Positions 1 to 10,339 of a stretch of 64,000 nt of DNA are shown here, piece after piece. The notes below the pieces were generated by a model. It was not told the DNA's origin and did no database searches. It saw nothing but the letters and a program-made list of their open reading frames with translations. How positions within the stretch are numbered: position 1 is the first letter of the stretch; each line of letters begins with the position of its first letter. The stretch is from assembly GCA_937949745.1 (NCBI GenBank), contig CALECM010000059.1, positions 7,325 to 71,324 on the forward strand. The letters run 5' to 3'. Made by a program: the position numbers and the translations under genes. Source of the stretch: an uncultured Bacteroidales bacterium. Its GTDB lineage: Bacteria; Bacteroidota; Bacteroidia; Bacteroidales; WCHB1-69.

Positions 1-471
1 ACGATTATAAGCAGCGGGGCCGGTAATGCAATATCTCAAGATGCTTCACAATCAAATATGTCTGATAAGGCACAATTATAACTATGATACACAATGAAAT
101 AAATGGATTCTCTTTAAAAAAGAGATTGATGGAATTTGAGGTTCTTCCTATGGTTGTTTTTTCAAGTATATTTTTCGCTCGCATATAAAAACTTAAGGAA
201 CATATTATCATAATTTAGATTAGAGTGCTAACGTAAAAAGCTCCGTACACTTTTTCCGGCAAGGAATTTGACGAGAAAAACGAATTTTTCGTATTTTTGG
301 GTCTGATTATGATGATTGCGGTGGGAAAACCGGTCATATACTCGTATGATAGGTGAGCATTGATCAATCCGGAATGATGGGGAGGTAAATGATAGGGATC
401 GATAAAATCATGTGAATGAGTCCTAAGTAATATGATGAGATTTTAATTATAAACCAGTAAAATTAAAGAGT
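1..471. other. Non-coding AT-rich left edge
   Basis: No supported gene is seen here. The only long open frame, on the minus strand at 5-211, would start with TTG and resembles no family. A good promoter (267-299) lies inside, followed by a possible 15-codon frame at 309-356 that is more likely the leader of the lipoprotein gene downstream. Confidence 0.5.
267..299 (+). promoter_or_regulatory. Bacteroidota-type promoter, TTTG-N21-TATTTTTG
   Basis: TTTG at 267-270 is followed after 21 bases by TATTTTTG at 292-299, matching the Bacteroidota -33 and -7 consensus (TTTG and TAnnTTTG). Transcription would start near 305 and give the lipoprotein gene at 472 a leader of about 165 bases. The link to that gene is inferred from position. 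Confidence 0.55.
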
Positions 472-987
472 ATGCATTACAAAAAATTATTATTTGTTGT
501 TATCTTTTCAGTCCTTTTTAGTAGTTGTAATATTTTATTTTTTAAAAATGATTTACCTCAAATAATGGGCTTGGAAAAGATTGAAGTAGAAAATGTAAAA
601 AAATTAAATGAATGGACAGGAGAACAGGGAGAAGGAATTACGTTGGAAGTTTATAGGATTTCACAAAATAATATCCGGACTTTTGAAGATAACTCAGTAA
701 AAAATCTTCCGGATAAAAAAGATGGAAAAGAGTGGCAAAAATATGATTGGCATACTTTGCCTGTCGATAGTTCGTATAAGGGCATTTTTACTATGGGCTT
801 AAATTACTCCGGTGATAATAATAATGTAAGAGATGCACTTGATGAAATCAAAAAATTAATAGGGTTTAATAATAATTATAATATATATTATTCATTCTAT
901 TACAGACCCGATAAAGAAAATCCGCAAAATGTGCAACTTTTCATATTGGATGTTGAAAACAGGAAATTATATGCTGTCAATAGGTAA
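472..987 (+). CDS. Orphan lipoprotein, 171 residues
   Basis: I do not recognise a family. The product starts with a short basic stretch and a hydrophobic segment ending in LFSSC at about residues 15-19, a plausible lipobox, so it is probably lipidated and membrane-anchored. The rest is polar, rich in Asn, Lys and Tyr, with no catalytic motif I can identify. The gene stands alone, with a promoter at 267-299 and a terminator at 1021-1050. It is clearly more AT-rich than the genes to its right, with runs of AAT and TAT codons around 860-900, which could mean recent acquisition. The ATG at 472 is the natural start because it gives a complete signal peptide. Confidence 0.7.
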   Translation: MHYKKLLFVVIFSVLFSSCNILFFKNDLPQIMGLEKIEVENVKKLNEWTGEQGEGITLEVYRISQNNIRTFEDNSVKNLPDKKDGKEWQKYDWHTLPVDSSYKGIFTMGLNYSGDNNNVRDALDEIKKLIGFNNNYNIYYSFYYRPDKENPQNVQLFILDVENRKLYAVNR

Positions 988-1020
988 ATTTGAAATTAAT
1001 AGATAAAATACTAATTATGG

Positions 1021-1050
1021 ACCGCTTGAATTAAAGCGGTTTTTATTTTC
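1021..1050 (+). terminator. Rho-independent terminator after the lipoprotein gene
   Basis: ACCGCTT at 1021-1027 pairs perfectly with AAGCGGT at 1034-1040 across a 6-base loop and is followed by TTTTATTTT. It lies about 33 bases after the stop codon. Confidence 0.8.
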
Positions 1051-1561
1051 CAATGAAAGCCGTTAAAATAAATTGTCTTGCGGAACATTGGGCGTTTCAG
1101 GATAATATAATAATCGGGAAACCAGATTATTCTAGAAGTTACGCATAATAATGATATTAAACCGTAAGAAATAGTATTCATTTTCTTTCATAACAGAATA
1201 ATAAAAAATCTTCTTTTAACCGCACTCCTCATTACTTATATGGCTTTTTCAGTCATAGATTCTGATTCTTTTTGATTAAAAATAATTTCTTGTCAAAGAT
1301 TATTCTTTTGGTTATAAAAATTCTCTAATGTTATAAAATATATTACTTAGGGAACAAAAAAAAGACTTCCGTGTTATATTAGGCAGAATCACTATTAGAC
1401 GGGAAAGAATGGTCCATCTATTGAGGATCATAAGAGAGATTAATTTTCAAAAACGTGCAAAATTGCTGGTATGAGATACGGTTCCGGGAGAGTGGGCCTC
1501 CTGGTTTTTGCATTCAGGTCATCATACATTATTATACTGAATATTTGAATGAATACGGGTA
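1051..1561. other. Non-coding stretch upstream of the glucan synthase
   Basis: About 510 AT-rich bases with no credible gene. Apart from the hairpin at 1484-1509 I see only a weak, one-mismatch -7 box (AATATTTG at 1540-1547) near the start of the next gene. The long leader and the hairpin leave room for regulated expression of the glucan synthase, but nothing here matches a riboswitch I know. Confidence 0.4.
1484..1509 (+). terminator. Terminator or attenuator hairpin in the glucan synthase leader
   Basis: CCGGGAG at 1484-1490 pairs with CTCCTGG at 1498-1504 (one G-U pair, 7-base loop), followed directly by five T. It points in the direction of the glucan synthase gene and ends 52 bases before its start. 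It could end an upstream transcript or act as an attenuator. Confidence 0.5.
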
Positions 1562-4500
1562 ATGAAATTGAATATAGGAAAGCATAAAAACAACAGGAGT
1601 TATTTTTCCGGTAAACATAAAGAAGAGAGGCCTTTCCGGGGAGAATTATACAACATTGAGCAGCTTAGGCAATTTGCCCGGGAAATTGCCAGGAACCAGC
1701 AGATCGTTAGCGGTACCCGTGATAATTACCTGCTGGATCGTTTAAATTACAATGATGAAGTATTAGAAAGATTCAATAATACTACGCTTTCGGCACCCAG
1801 GCTTCATTACATTTCTCCCGCGACGGAGTGGCTGATCGATAATTATTATCTGATCGAAGAACATATTCAATTAGCCCGTAAACATTTCCCAAAAAGTTAT
1901 AACCGGGAATTACCCTGTATGGTGTATGGCCCCAATAAAGGATTACCCAGAGTCTATGATATCGCGTCCAATATTATTCTGCATGTGGATGCCCAGATCG
2001 ATGAGGAATCGCTGGTTGAATTCTTTAAAGCGTATCAGACCGAATCGGTACTGAAACTAGGAGAGTTGTGGGCGGTGCCTATTATGTTACGCCTGGTGCT
2101 CATCGAAAATCTCCAAAGGATAGCTTCACAATTGGAAGTCGACCAGCGGGACAGGGATCTGGCTAACGAATGGGTGGATAAACTCGAAGATATAATTTCC
2201 ACGAAAACCTCCGGACTGGTGGACGTGATCTCCGATATGAGTAAGTCTAAAATACCCCTGTCGAGTGCTTTTGTGGCGGAATTTTGTAAAAGGCTTGCCT
2301 CCCGGAAATCTTCTTTAAAACTGGCTAAGAACTGGATTGAAGAAAGATTGGCGGAAGAGGGGACGACCAGCGAAGAGATGATCAATATGGAAAGTCAGCA
2401 ACAGGCTGCCGACCAGCTTTCCGTAAGTCATAGTATTAAAAGTTTACGTTTCCTGAATAATAACGACTGGAAAAATTTTGTGGAAGAGATCAGCGTCGTG
2501 GAAGGTATTTTAAGGGAAGATCCCGCGAATGTCTATTCTACAATGGATTTCACTACCCGTGACTATTACCGGCATACTGTCGAATCTTTGGCCCAACGCT
2601 CCCCGTACCAGGAAACCGAAATTGCACGGGAAGCCGTCGATATGGCGCGCAACGCCATGGCAAACGGAGAAACCCGCCGATGTAATCACGTGGGATATTA
2701 TCTGGTAGATGACGGATTGAATGCTTTGAAGAAAACCATCGCCGTAAAACAGACTTTAAAATCCAAGCTGAGAAGCGGCTTTAAGAAACGACCTTTGCTT
2801 ATTTACCTGGGATCCGTTACGATTCTGACTCTGGCCGCGACATTGGGATTTATGCTGATCACCAGTTCTCCCGGAATGCCCGTTACCGACGGGCGACTGA
2901 TCGGAGTATCGATAGTTTTTCTGATATACGTCAGTCAGCTGGCCGTATTCCTGGTTAACTGGCTGGTGAATCTGCTCGTAAAGCCACGTATGTTACCCCG
3001 GCTTGATTTTTCTGAAGGTATAAACCCGGACTGTAAAACGATAGTCGTGATTCCCACCATGATCACCCGTGAGGATAGTATCGACGGCATATTACATGAT
3101 ATAGAACTTCATTATTTATCCAACCGTGATGATCAGCTTTATTTCGCATTGCTGACCGATTTTGCCGATTCAAATCAGGAAACGGAAGACAATGATCAAA
3201 AACTTCTGGACAAAACCCGGAAAGGGATCGAAAGATTGAATGAGGCATATGCGGAAGAAGGAAAGTCGCTTTTTTACCTTTTCCACCGGCCCCGGCTATG
3301 GAACCCGGGAGAACAAAAATGGATGGGATACGAAAGGAAAAGAGGAAAGCTCATGGCCTTCAATACATTCCTGACAAAAGGAATTACAGATCCGTTTTCC
3401 ATGATTGAAGGTAATATCGATTTGCTGGATAATGTCAAATATGTGATTACCCTGGATACGGATACCCAGCTTCCGCCGGAAACGGCTTATAAGATGATCG
3501 GCACTATGGCCCACCCGTTGAACCAACCGGTCTTCGATCCGGAAAAAAATATTGTGGTAAAGGGTTATGGAATTCTTCAGCCGCGGGTAGGGATCAATCT
3601 TACCAGTAGCCGCTCATCAGGCTATTCCCGCCTGTTTACCGATGATTCCGGAGTGGATCCCTATACGAGGTGTGTGTCGGATGTATACCAGGATCTTTTT
3701 CGGGAAGGTAGTTTTATAGGAAAAGGCATCTATGATGTCAGGGCTTTTGAAAAAGCTTTGAACTGCACGTTGCCGGAAAATAAAATCCTGAGCCATGATC
3801 TTTTGGAATCTTCCTATACCCGTTCCGGACTTGTAACGGATGTGGAAATTTACGAAAATTATCCGTCCGGATTCATTTCGGACGCCAAACGCCGACACCG
3901 GTGGATAAGAGGGGACTGGCAAATTATCCAATGGATTTTTCCCCGGGTTCCTTCTTACGGTAAAGGAAAAATAAAAAACCCTATCTCCGGTGTCAATAAG
4001 TGGAAAATCGCCGATAATTTAAGACGTAGCCTGGTGCCTCCCGCCACTCTTATCTTTCTGGTTTCTTTCTGTCTGGTTTTTCCCCAGTATGTCTGGATCG
4101 CTTTGGCCCTCCTGATCGCAGTCTTACTGGTACCTTTTATAGTGAATATCTTCACCAGTATATTGCGCAAATCCAAAGACCAGTCCTGGAAAATGCACTT
4201 CCGGGAAGTGATGGTAAAAAGCGGGCATCCGTTAAAGCAGGCATTGTTTTCATTAATGGTACTTCCTTATGATGCCTACTGTTGCCTGGATGCGATCTTC
4301 CGGACTTTGTGGCGGCTTCTGGTAAGCCGTAAACATTTATTGCAGTGGCAGGTTTCTGCCGATGCCGACCGCACCGCCCCTAATACACTTGGGGCTTATT
4401 ACAGGCAAATGTGGTTTTCGCCTTTTTTTGCCCTGTTATGCGGTATCTTATTAGGACTTTACAATCCCGTACTTTTATATGCTTTGCCGTTTTTGATCGC

Positions 4501-7500
4501 CTGGTTCATCGCTCCGTTCGTGACCTGGTATTTAAGCAGGCCCGTCCGGCACAGCTCTCCGGAATTGACCCGTGAACACCATCTGTTACTACATCGTATT
4601 GCACGGAAAACATGGCTCTTTTTTGAAGAATTTGTCAATGAACGTGAAAATTGGCTTCCCCCGGATAATTTTCAGGAAATACCGGTCCCGACAATTGCTT
4701 CCCGTACTTCACCGACCAATATCGGAATATCGCTTTTGGCAAACCTTGCGGCTTATGATTTCGGGTATTTGTCCGCCGGAGCTCTGATTGAAAGAAGCAA
4801 CCAGACACTGACTACCATTACCAAATTACAGAAATACAGGGGCCATTTATACAATTGGTACGATACGCGCACCCTGGAACCTCTTCATCCGTTATATGTT
4901 TCTTCCGTAGATAGCGGGAATTTGGCCGGACATCTGATCATACTGGCCCAGGGATTGAAAGAGATCATGGATAAACCAGTCTATTCTCCCGTTATTTTTA
5001 ACGGATTACTGGACACCGTCAGGGTAATGAGGTATATCGATCCGAAACTTTCCGGTCTGGAAATCATCGAAAAAGAATTAATAGGAAAAGAACCGCATCA
5101 TCTTTTTGATGCTTACCTTTTGTTAATTTCCGTCAGGGAAAAAATGAATCTTATTAAGGAAGATGTTTTTGCAGGAAATGAGGAATTACTGAGGTGGAGG
5201 AAAGCTTTTCTGGATAATTGTCAGGATTATTTTGAAGAAATGCTTTATCTTGCTCCGTGGGTCAGGCTTTTGGAACAGTATTCGTTAGAGGATATCAATG
5301 ATAAAACTACCGGAAAATATCTGGAAGATATTCTGGCGCTCCAGGAAGTGGTTTATGACATCCCGACTTTAAGGGAAATGGAAAAATGCGGACCTCAACT
5401 CATTCCGCATATCGAAAATATACTAGGACAAATGAGAACGGATCCGGATATTCCGTCAGCCTATATTACTTATTTCACCGACTGGCTGGTATGTGTTGAA
5501 GATATGGCGGAAAGGGCGGAAAAGAGAATGAGGATACTGAATGTGTTGGCCGTGGAAAGCGAAAGGTTTGCGGATATGGATTTCGCATTTCTTTACAATC
5601 CGGTAAAAAAACTTTTTACAATCGGATTTAATGTTGAAGAACAGCGCGCCGATTCGGGATCTTATGACATGCTGGCATCGGAAGCACGTTTGTGCAGCTA
5701 TGTGGCGATAGCCCAGGGGCAGATTCCCCAGGAGCATTGGTTCTCCCTGGGAAGGCTTCTGATCATGCCGCAGGGTAAACCCATCCTGATGTCATGGAGC
5801 GGATCGATGTTCGAATATCTTATGCCGTTGCTGGTAATGCCCAATTTCGAACAAACCCTTTTTGACCAGACTTATAAAGGCGTGGTGCAGGAACAAATCG
5901 ATTACGCGAAAAAATTCAATGTGCCCTGGGGAATTTCGGAATCCGGACTTAACCGTACGGATACCCAGTTCAATTACCAGTACCAGGCATTCGGAATCCC
6001 GCGTCTCGGATTGAAAAGGGGCCTGAGTAAAGACCTCGTTGTTGCTCCCTACGCTACATTGCTCGCCTTAATGGTGGCTCCCCGGAAAGCCAGTGAAAAT
6101 CTCCAACGGCTGACCAAAGAAGGCCATGAAGGTGTTTACGGTTATTATGAAGCCATCGATTATACTCCCTCTCATTTACCTTTGAATGAAACCAGCGTGG
6201 ATGTCCGTTCTTTTATGGCCCACCATCAGGGAATGGGATTGCTTTCCTTACTTTATCTGATCAAAAAGACACCCATGCAGGAACGTTTCTCGTCGTGTGC
6301 CATGTTCAAAGCGTACGAACTGCTGTTGCAGGAAAGAATACCGCATGGTGTTACGGCGAATGTGATTTCGGATGATTCTAAATTTGAAATAGAAGGTTTG
6401 CATCCTTTACAGCCGGATAAATCAAATGTGAGCCGGGCATACCATTGGGTCAATACGAAACCCGAAGTCAATCTTCTCTCCAACGGTCGTTACCAGCTCA
6501 TGATCAATAACAGTGGTGCAGGTTACAGTCGTTGGCATAATTTGGCCGTGACCCGCTGGCGGGAAGACGGAACCGGCGATAACCGCGGTATGTTTATCTA
6601 TTTGCGCGACAATGATACGGGTGAATTTTGGTCCGTCGGTTACCAGCCTACTTTAGAGGCGACTAAAAATTACGAGGCAAAATTTTCCCAGGCATATTCG
6701 GAATTCCACCACCAGAATATGGGATTGGATGTGTTTTCCAATATTTGCGTATCGCCGGAAGATGATGTGGAATTACGCTGTATAACTCTCTCTAACCGTT
6801 CTCATAAACCCCGTACGATAGAAATTACCAGCTATACCGAAATCGTGATGGCTCCCCAGGATGCGGATGAATCACATCCGGTATTCAGTAATCTTTTTGT
6901 CCAGACCCGTTTCGACCCCAAAGTTTCCACCTTGTTCTGTGCACGGCGGGCCCGTTCCGAAGAGGAAAAACCTCCCCATCTTATCCATTTGATGCTGGCC
7001 GATTCCGGACAGGAAAGCGATATCTCTTTCGAGACCGATCGTTCACGCTTTATCGGTAGGGGAAATACACCGCTTTATCCGCAGGCCATGCGGTCGACCG
7101 GACCTTTATCAGGCAGTGAAGGTTCTGTTCTGGACCCCATTGTTTCCCTTCGTCGCTATATTACTATTTTACCGGGTAAAAAGGTAACGGTATGTGTAGC
7201 GTTGGGAATTGCCGAAACCGAAGAGGCCGCTTTGGCGCTGGCTCAAAAATACCAGAATAAGAGGATGACGGATCGAGCGTTCGAATTGGCCTGGACCCAC
7301 AGCCAGGTTGTATTGTACCAGTTGAATATTTCGGAAGCGGAAGCCCAGCTTTTCGCTAAACTGGCCGGAGCATTGGTTTATATGAACCCGGTTTACCGGG
7401 CGGATCCGGCTGTGCTGAAAAATAACCGGCGCGGACAGAACGGCTTGTGGGGTTACGGTATTTCCGGAGACGTGCCGCTTGTTGTGGTGCGTATTACCGA

Positions 7501-10282
7501 CAGTAAAGGACTGGAATTAATTCGCCAGCTTATCCTGGCGCATGCGTACTGGCGAATGAAAGGGCTGACCGTGGAATTGGTAGTCCTGAACGAAGATACT
7601 TCTATCTACCGGCATCCATTGCAGGATGAAATCACGAGTCTTATTACGACAGGTGTGGAAGGACCGCTTCTGAATAAACCGGGAGGGATTTTCGTCCGCC
7701 CTATTGATCAGATACCGGCTGAGGATGTGTTATTACTGCAATCGGTAGCCCGGCTTGTCTTTACGGACCAGCAGGGAAACCTCTTTGAGCAATTGGCGAA
7801 AGACAGTGTAAAGGAACCTAAATTGCCGGTATTAAAACCGGTGCGATCGAATATTGCCCATCATAATAACTGGTTGCCGCCCCGTGATCTGCTGTTCGAA
7901 AACGGTTTCGGCGGATTTACCCCCGACGGACGGGAATATGTGATCACGATCTATCCGGGAACCGCGACACCCGCTCCATGGTGTAATGTGATTGCCAATC
8001 CGAATTTCGGTACGGTAATATCCGAAAGCGGAAGCGCCTATTCATGGGCTGAAAATGCCCATGAGTTCAGGATTACACCCTGGAATAACGATCCGGTACA
8101 GGATAACTCCGGTGAAGCTATTTATATCAGGGATGAGGTATCGGGCCGTTACTGGTCCCCGACGCCGTTACCGGCCAGAGGTGAAACTCCTTATGTTGTA
8201 AGACACGGTTTCGGTTATTCGGTTTTCGAACATAGTGAGAACGGGATTGACTCGGAACTCTGGGTTTACGTGGCGATAGATGCCCCGGTTAAATTTTCGG
8301 TACTTAAATTACGTAATACTTCGGGAAGACCGAGACGTCTTTCGGTGACCGGTTATTATGAATGGGTACTGGGTGACCGGCGTTCGAAAAGTCTGTTACA
8401 TGTGCAGACGGAAGTAGATCCCAAGACCGGTGTGTTATTGGCAAGAAATTTTTATAATACGGATTTCCCGGGGAAGATTGCCTTTATTGATGCCGGGAAA
8501 AACCGTACCGTTACGGGAGACCGTCGTGAATTTATCGGGTATAACCGGACTCTTAAAAATCCGGCCGCAATGGAAAGCACCCGCCTTTCCGGCAAGACCG
8601 GTGCGGGGTTTGATCCCTGTGGCGCTGTTCAGGTGATTGTTGACCTGGCGGAAGGTGAAGAAAAAGAAGCGCGTTTCCTCCTGGGATTTGCCCATCACAA
8701 AGATGATATGCATCATCTGGTGTACCGTTTCCGCCAGACCGGCGAATGTCGCGACTGTCTGGAAAAAGTATGGGAATATTGGAATCGTACATTGGGAACG
8801 GTTAATTTCGACACTCCGGATCCTTCGGTCAATGTAATGTCCAACGGTTGGTTGCTCTACCAGGCATTAAGCAGCCGTATATGGGCCCGGTCGGGTTTCT
8901 ACCAGTCGGGAGGAGCTTTCGGTTTCCGGGATCAGTTACAGGACGTGATGGCGTTGGTACATGCCGAGCCGGCCATCGTACGGCACCAGATATTGCTGGC
9001 CGCGCGCCATCAGTATACTAAAGGAGATGTGCAACACTGGTGGCATCCGCCTACTAATCGTGGTGTAAGGACACATTTTTCGGATGATTACTTATGGTTG
9101 CCTTACGTTACCTGCCGCTATATCAATACGGTTCAGGATATGGGCATATTGGATGAGGAGGTCCATTTTATCGAAGGACGCGAACTTCGCCCGGATGAAG
9201 AATCGTATTATGACCTGCCTTTACGTTCGGAAGAGTCTGCATCATTATATGAACATTGTGTGCGCAGTATCCGCTACGGACTGAAATTCGGTACACACGG
9301 ATTACCTTTGATGGGAAGCGGAGACTGGAATGACGGAATGAACCTTGTGGGAAAAGACGGCAAAGGGGAAAGTGTATGGCTTGCTTTTTTCCTCTATGAT
9401 GTATTGATTAAATTTTCGGATATCGCAAAGCGGTATAACGATCAGGAGTTTGCTGATTATTGTCTGGAACAGGCCGGCCTATTGCGTCGGAATATCGCTC
9501 AAAACGGTTGGGATGGGGAATGGTACAGAAGAGCCTATTTCGATAATGGGGAGCCTCTGGGCTCCAAAGAGAACGAAGAATGCCGCATCGATTCGATTCC
9601 GCAAAGCTGGTCCATTATAAGCGGCGCCGGGGATCCTGAAAGAAGTGCTTCGGGTATGGCGCAGGTCGATATGCAATTGGTAGACCGGCAGGCCAGATTG
9701 ATAAGACTTTTCTATCCCGCTTTTGATAAATCATCCCTTAATCCGGGATATATTAAAGGTTACATTCCCGGAGTCCGTGAGAATGGCGGACAATATACGC
9801 ATGCCGCCATATGGACCGCCATGGCTTTTGCCCTCGCAGGCGATACCACGAAAGCCTGGGAATTATTCGACCTCATTAATCCTGTTCAGCACGGGAACAG
9901 TCCGGAACGAACCGCAATATACAAGGTAGAGCCTTATGTCGTAGCGGCCGACGTCTATTCCGCTCCGCAGCATTTGGGACGAGGAGGATGGACATGGTAT
10001 ACCGGTTCGGCATCCCTTATGTATATGCTGCTGGCTGAAACCCTGATGGGTGTGAACCGTGTCGGCAATAAGCTTAAACTTACCCCGGCGCTGCGTCCGT
10101 CATGGGATAGTTACAAAGTGCATTACCGTTATTACAGTACCGTGTACCATATTACGATTCACCGTATCAGTGATAATTCCTCACCGAGACTGCTTTTGGA
10201 CGGTAAGATACAACCTGTTGCAAATGAACTGGTCATGGCTGACGACAGGATCGAGCATTTTGTGGATCTCTGGGTCATCTGA
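1562..10282 (+). CDS. Cyclic beta-1,2-glucan synthase (GT84, glycoamylase-like, GH94)
   Basis: A 2906-residue inner-membrane enzyme of the NdvB/Cgs family, close to the usual length of about 2800-2900. The family initiates, elongates and cyclises beta-1,2-glucans on itself, then trims chains by phosphorolysis, delivering cyclic glucan to the periplasm. Visible parts, in order: a conserved N-terminal region (about 20-400); paired membrane segments (about 410-470); the GT84 transferase with LDTDTQLP near residue 630 and RHRWIRGDWQ near 777; more membrane segments (about 826-861 and 950-990); a glycoamylase-like region (about 1100-1530, including SWSGSMFEYL); and two GH94-type beta-sandwich regions before an (alpha/alpha)6 phosphorylase domain with GDWNDGMN near 2586, which holds the usual catalytic Asp. 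The frame is intact. It has no operon partner: the convergent neighbour is hflX. No glucan exporter or modifying gene is adjacent. Confidence 0.92.
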   Translation: MKLNIGKHKNNRSYFSGKHKEERPFRGELYNIEQLRQFAREIARNQQIVSGTRDNYLLDRLNYNDEVLERFNNTTLSAPRLHYISPATEWLIDNYYLIEEHIQLARKHFPKSYNRELPCMVYGPNKGLPRVYDIASNIILHVDAQIDEESLVEFFKAYQTESVLKLGELWAVPIMLRLVLIENLQRIASQLEVDQRDRDLANEWVDKLEDIISTKTSGLVDVISDMSKSKIPLSSAFVAEFCKRLASRKSSLKLAKNWIEERLAEEGTTSEEMINMESQQQAADQLSVSHSIKSLRFLNNNDWKNFVEEISVVEGILREDPANVYSTMDFTTRDYYRHTVESLAQRSPYQETEIAREAVDMARNAMANGETRRCNHVGYYLVDDGLNALKKTIAVKQTLKSKLRSGFKKRPLLIYLGSVTILTLAATLGFMLITSSPGMPVTDGRLIGVSIVFLIYVSQLAVFLVNWLVNLLVKPRMLPRLDFSEGINPDCKTIVVIPTMITREDSIDGILHDIELHYLSNRDDQLYFALLTDFADSNQETEDNDQKLLDKTRKGIERLNEAYAEEGKSLFYLFHRPRLWNPGEQKWMGYERKRGKLMAFNTFLTKGITDPFSMIEGNIDLLDNVKYVITLDTDTQLPPETAYKMIGTMAHPLNQPVFDPEKNIVVKGYGILQPRVGINLTSSRSSGYSRLFTDDSGVDPYTRCVSDVYQDLFREGSFIGKGIYDVRAFEKALNCTLPENKILSHDLLESSYTRSGLVTDVEIYENYPSGFISDAKRRHRWIRGDWQIIQWIFPRVPSYGKGKIKNPISGVNKWKIADNLRRSLVPPATLIFLVSFCLVFPQYVWIALALLIAVLLVPFIVNIFTSILRKSKDQSWKMHFREVMVKSGHPLKQALFSLMVLPYDAYCCLDAIFRTLWRLLVSRKHLLQWQVSADADRTAPNTLGAYYRQMWFSPFFALLCGILLGLYNPVLLYALPFLIAWFIAPFVTWYLSRPVRHSSPELTREHHLLLHRIARKTWLFFEEFVNERENWLPPDNFQEIPVPTIASRTSPTNIGISLLANLAAYDFGYLSAGALIERSNQTLTTITKLQKYRGHLYNWYDTRTLEPLHPLYVSSVDSGNLAGHLIILAQGLKEIMDKPVYSPVIFNGLLDTVRVMRYIDPKLSGLEIIEKELIGKEPHHLFDAYLLLISVREKMNLIKEDVFAGNEELLRWRKAFLDNCQDYFEEMLYLAPWVRLLEQYSLEDINDKTTGKYLEDILALQEVVYDIPTLREMEKCGPQLIPHIENILGQMRTDPDIPSAYITYFTDWLVCVEDMAERAEKRMRILNVLAVESERFADMDFAFLYNPVKKLFTIGFNVEEQRADSGSYDMLASEARLCSYVAIAQGQIPQEHWFSLGRLLIMPQGKPILMSWSGSMFEYLMPLLVMPNFEQTLFDQTYKGVVQEQIDYAKKFNVPWGISESGLNRTDTQFNYQYQAFGIPRLGLKRGLSKDLVVAPYATLLALMVAPRKASENLQRLTKEGHEGVYGYYEAIDYTPSHLPLNETSVDVRSFMAHHQGMGLLSLLYLIKKTPMQERFSSCAMFKAYELLLQERIPHGVTANVISDDSKFEIEGLHPLQPDKSNVSRAYHWVNTKPEVNLLSNGRYQLMINNSGAGYSRWHNLAVTRWREDGTGDNRGMFIYLRDNDTGEFWSVGYQPTLEATKNYEAKFSQAYSEFHHQNMGLDVFSNICVSPEDDVELRCITLSNRSHKPRTIEITSYTEIVMAPQDADESHPVFSNLFVQTRFDPKVSTLFCARRARSEEEKPPHLIHLMLADSGQESDISFETDRSRFIGRGNTPLYPQAMRSTGPLSGSEGSVLDPIVSLRRYITILPGKKVTVCVALGIAETEEAALALAQKYQNKRMTDRAFELAWTHSQVVLYQLNISEAEAQLFAKLAGALVYMNPVYRADPAVLKNNRRGQNGLWGYGISGDVPLVVVRITDSKGLELIRQLILAHAYWRMKGLTVELVVLNEDTSIYRHPLQDEITSLITTGVEGPLLNKPGGIFVRPIDQIPAEDVLLLQSVARLVFTDQQGNLFEQLAKDSVKEPKLPVLKPVRSNIAHHNNWLPPRDLLFENGFGGFTPDGREYVITIYPGTATPAPWCNVIANPNFGTVISESGSAYSWAENAHEFRITPWNNDPVQDNSGEAIYIRDEVSGRYWSPTPLPARGETPYVVRHGFGYSVFEHSENGIDSELWVYVAIDAPVKFSVLKLRNTSGRPRRLSVTGYYEWVLGDRRSKSLLHVQTEVDPKTGVLLARNFYNTDFPGKIAFIDAGKNRTVTGDRREFIGYNRTLKNPAAMESTRLSGKTGAGFDPCGAVQVIVDLAEGEEKEARFLLGFAHHKDDMHHLVYRFRQTGECRDCLEKVWEYWNRTLGTVNFDTPDPSVNVMSNGWLLYQALSSRIWARSGFYQSGGAFGFRDQLQDVMALVHAEPAIVRHQILLAARHQYTKGDVQHWWHPPTNRGVRTHFSDDYLWLPYVTCRYINTVQDMGILDEEVHFIEGRELRPDEESYYDLPLRSEESASLYEHCVRSIRYGLKFGTHGLPLMGSGDWNDGMNLVGKDGKGESVWLAFFLYDVLIKFSDIAKRYNDQEFADYCLEQAGLLRRNIAQNGWDGEWYRRAYFDNGEPLGSKENEECRIDSIPQSWSIISGAGDPERSASGMAQVDMQLVDRQARLIRLFYPAFDKSSLNPGYIKGYIPGVRENGGQYTHAAIWTAMAFALAGDTTKAWELFDLINPVQHGNSPERTAIYKVEPYVVAADVYSAPQHLGRGGWTWYTGSASLMYMLLAETLMGVNRVGNKLKLTPALRPSWDSYKVHYRYYSTVYHITIHRISDNSSPRLLLDGKIQPVANELVMADDRIEHFVDLWVI

Positions 10283-10339
10283 TCCTGTCAAAAGTGTTTA
10301 GGAAAACCGTAAAAGAAGATTTATCTATGATCGTTGAGG

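Noticed and set aside
5..211. Minus-strand open frame of 68 codons with hydrophobic stretches
   Set aside because: It starts with TTG, has no promoter box that fits, and matches no family. Hydrophobicity is expected from AT-rich DNA.
309..356. 15-codon frame just after the promoter at 267-299
   Set aside because: Too short to judge, no regulatory residue run (such as repeated His or Trp codons), and no conservation can be seen from one sequence.
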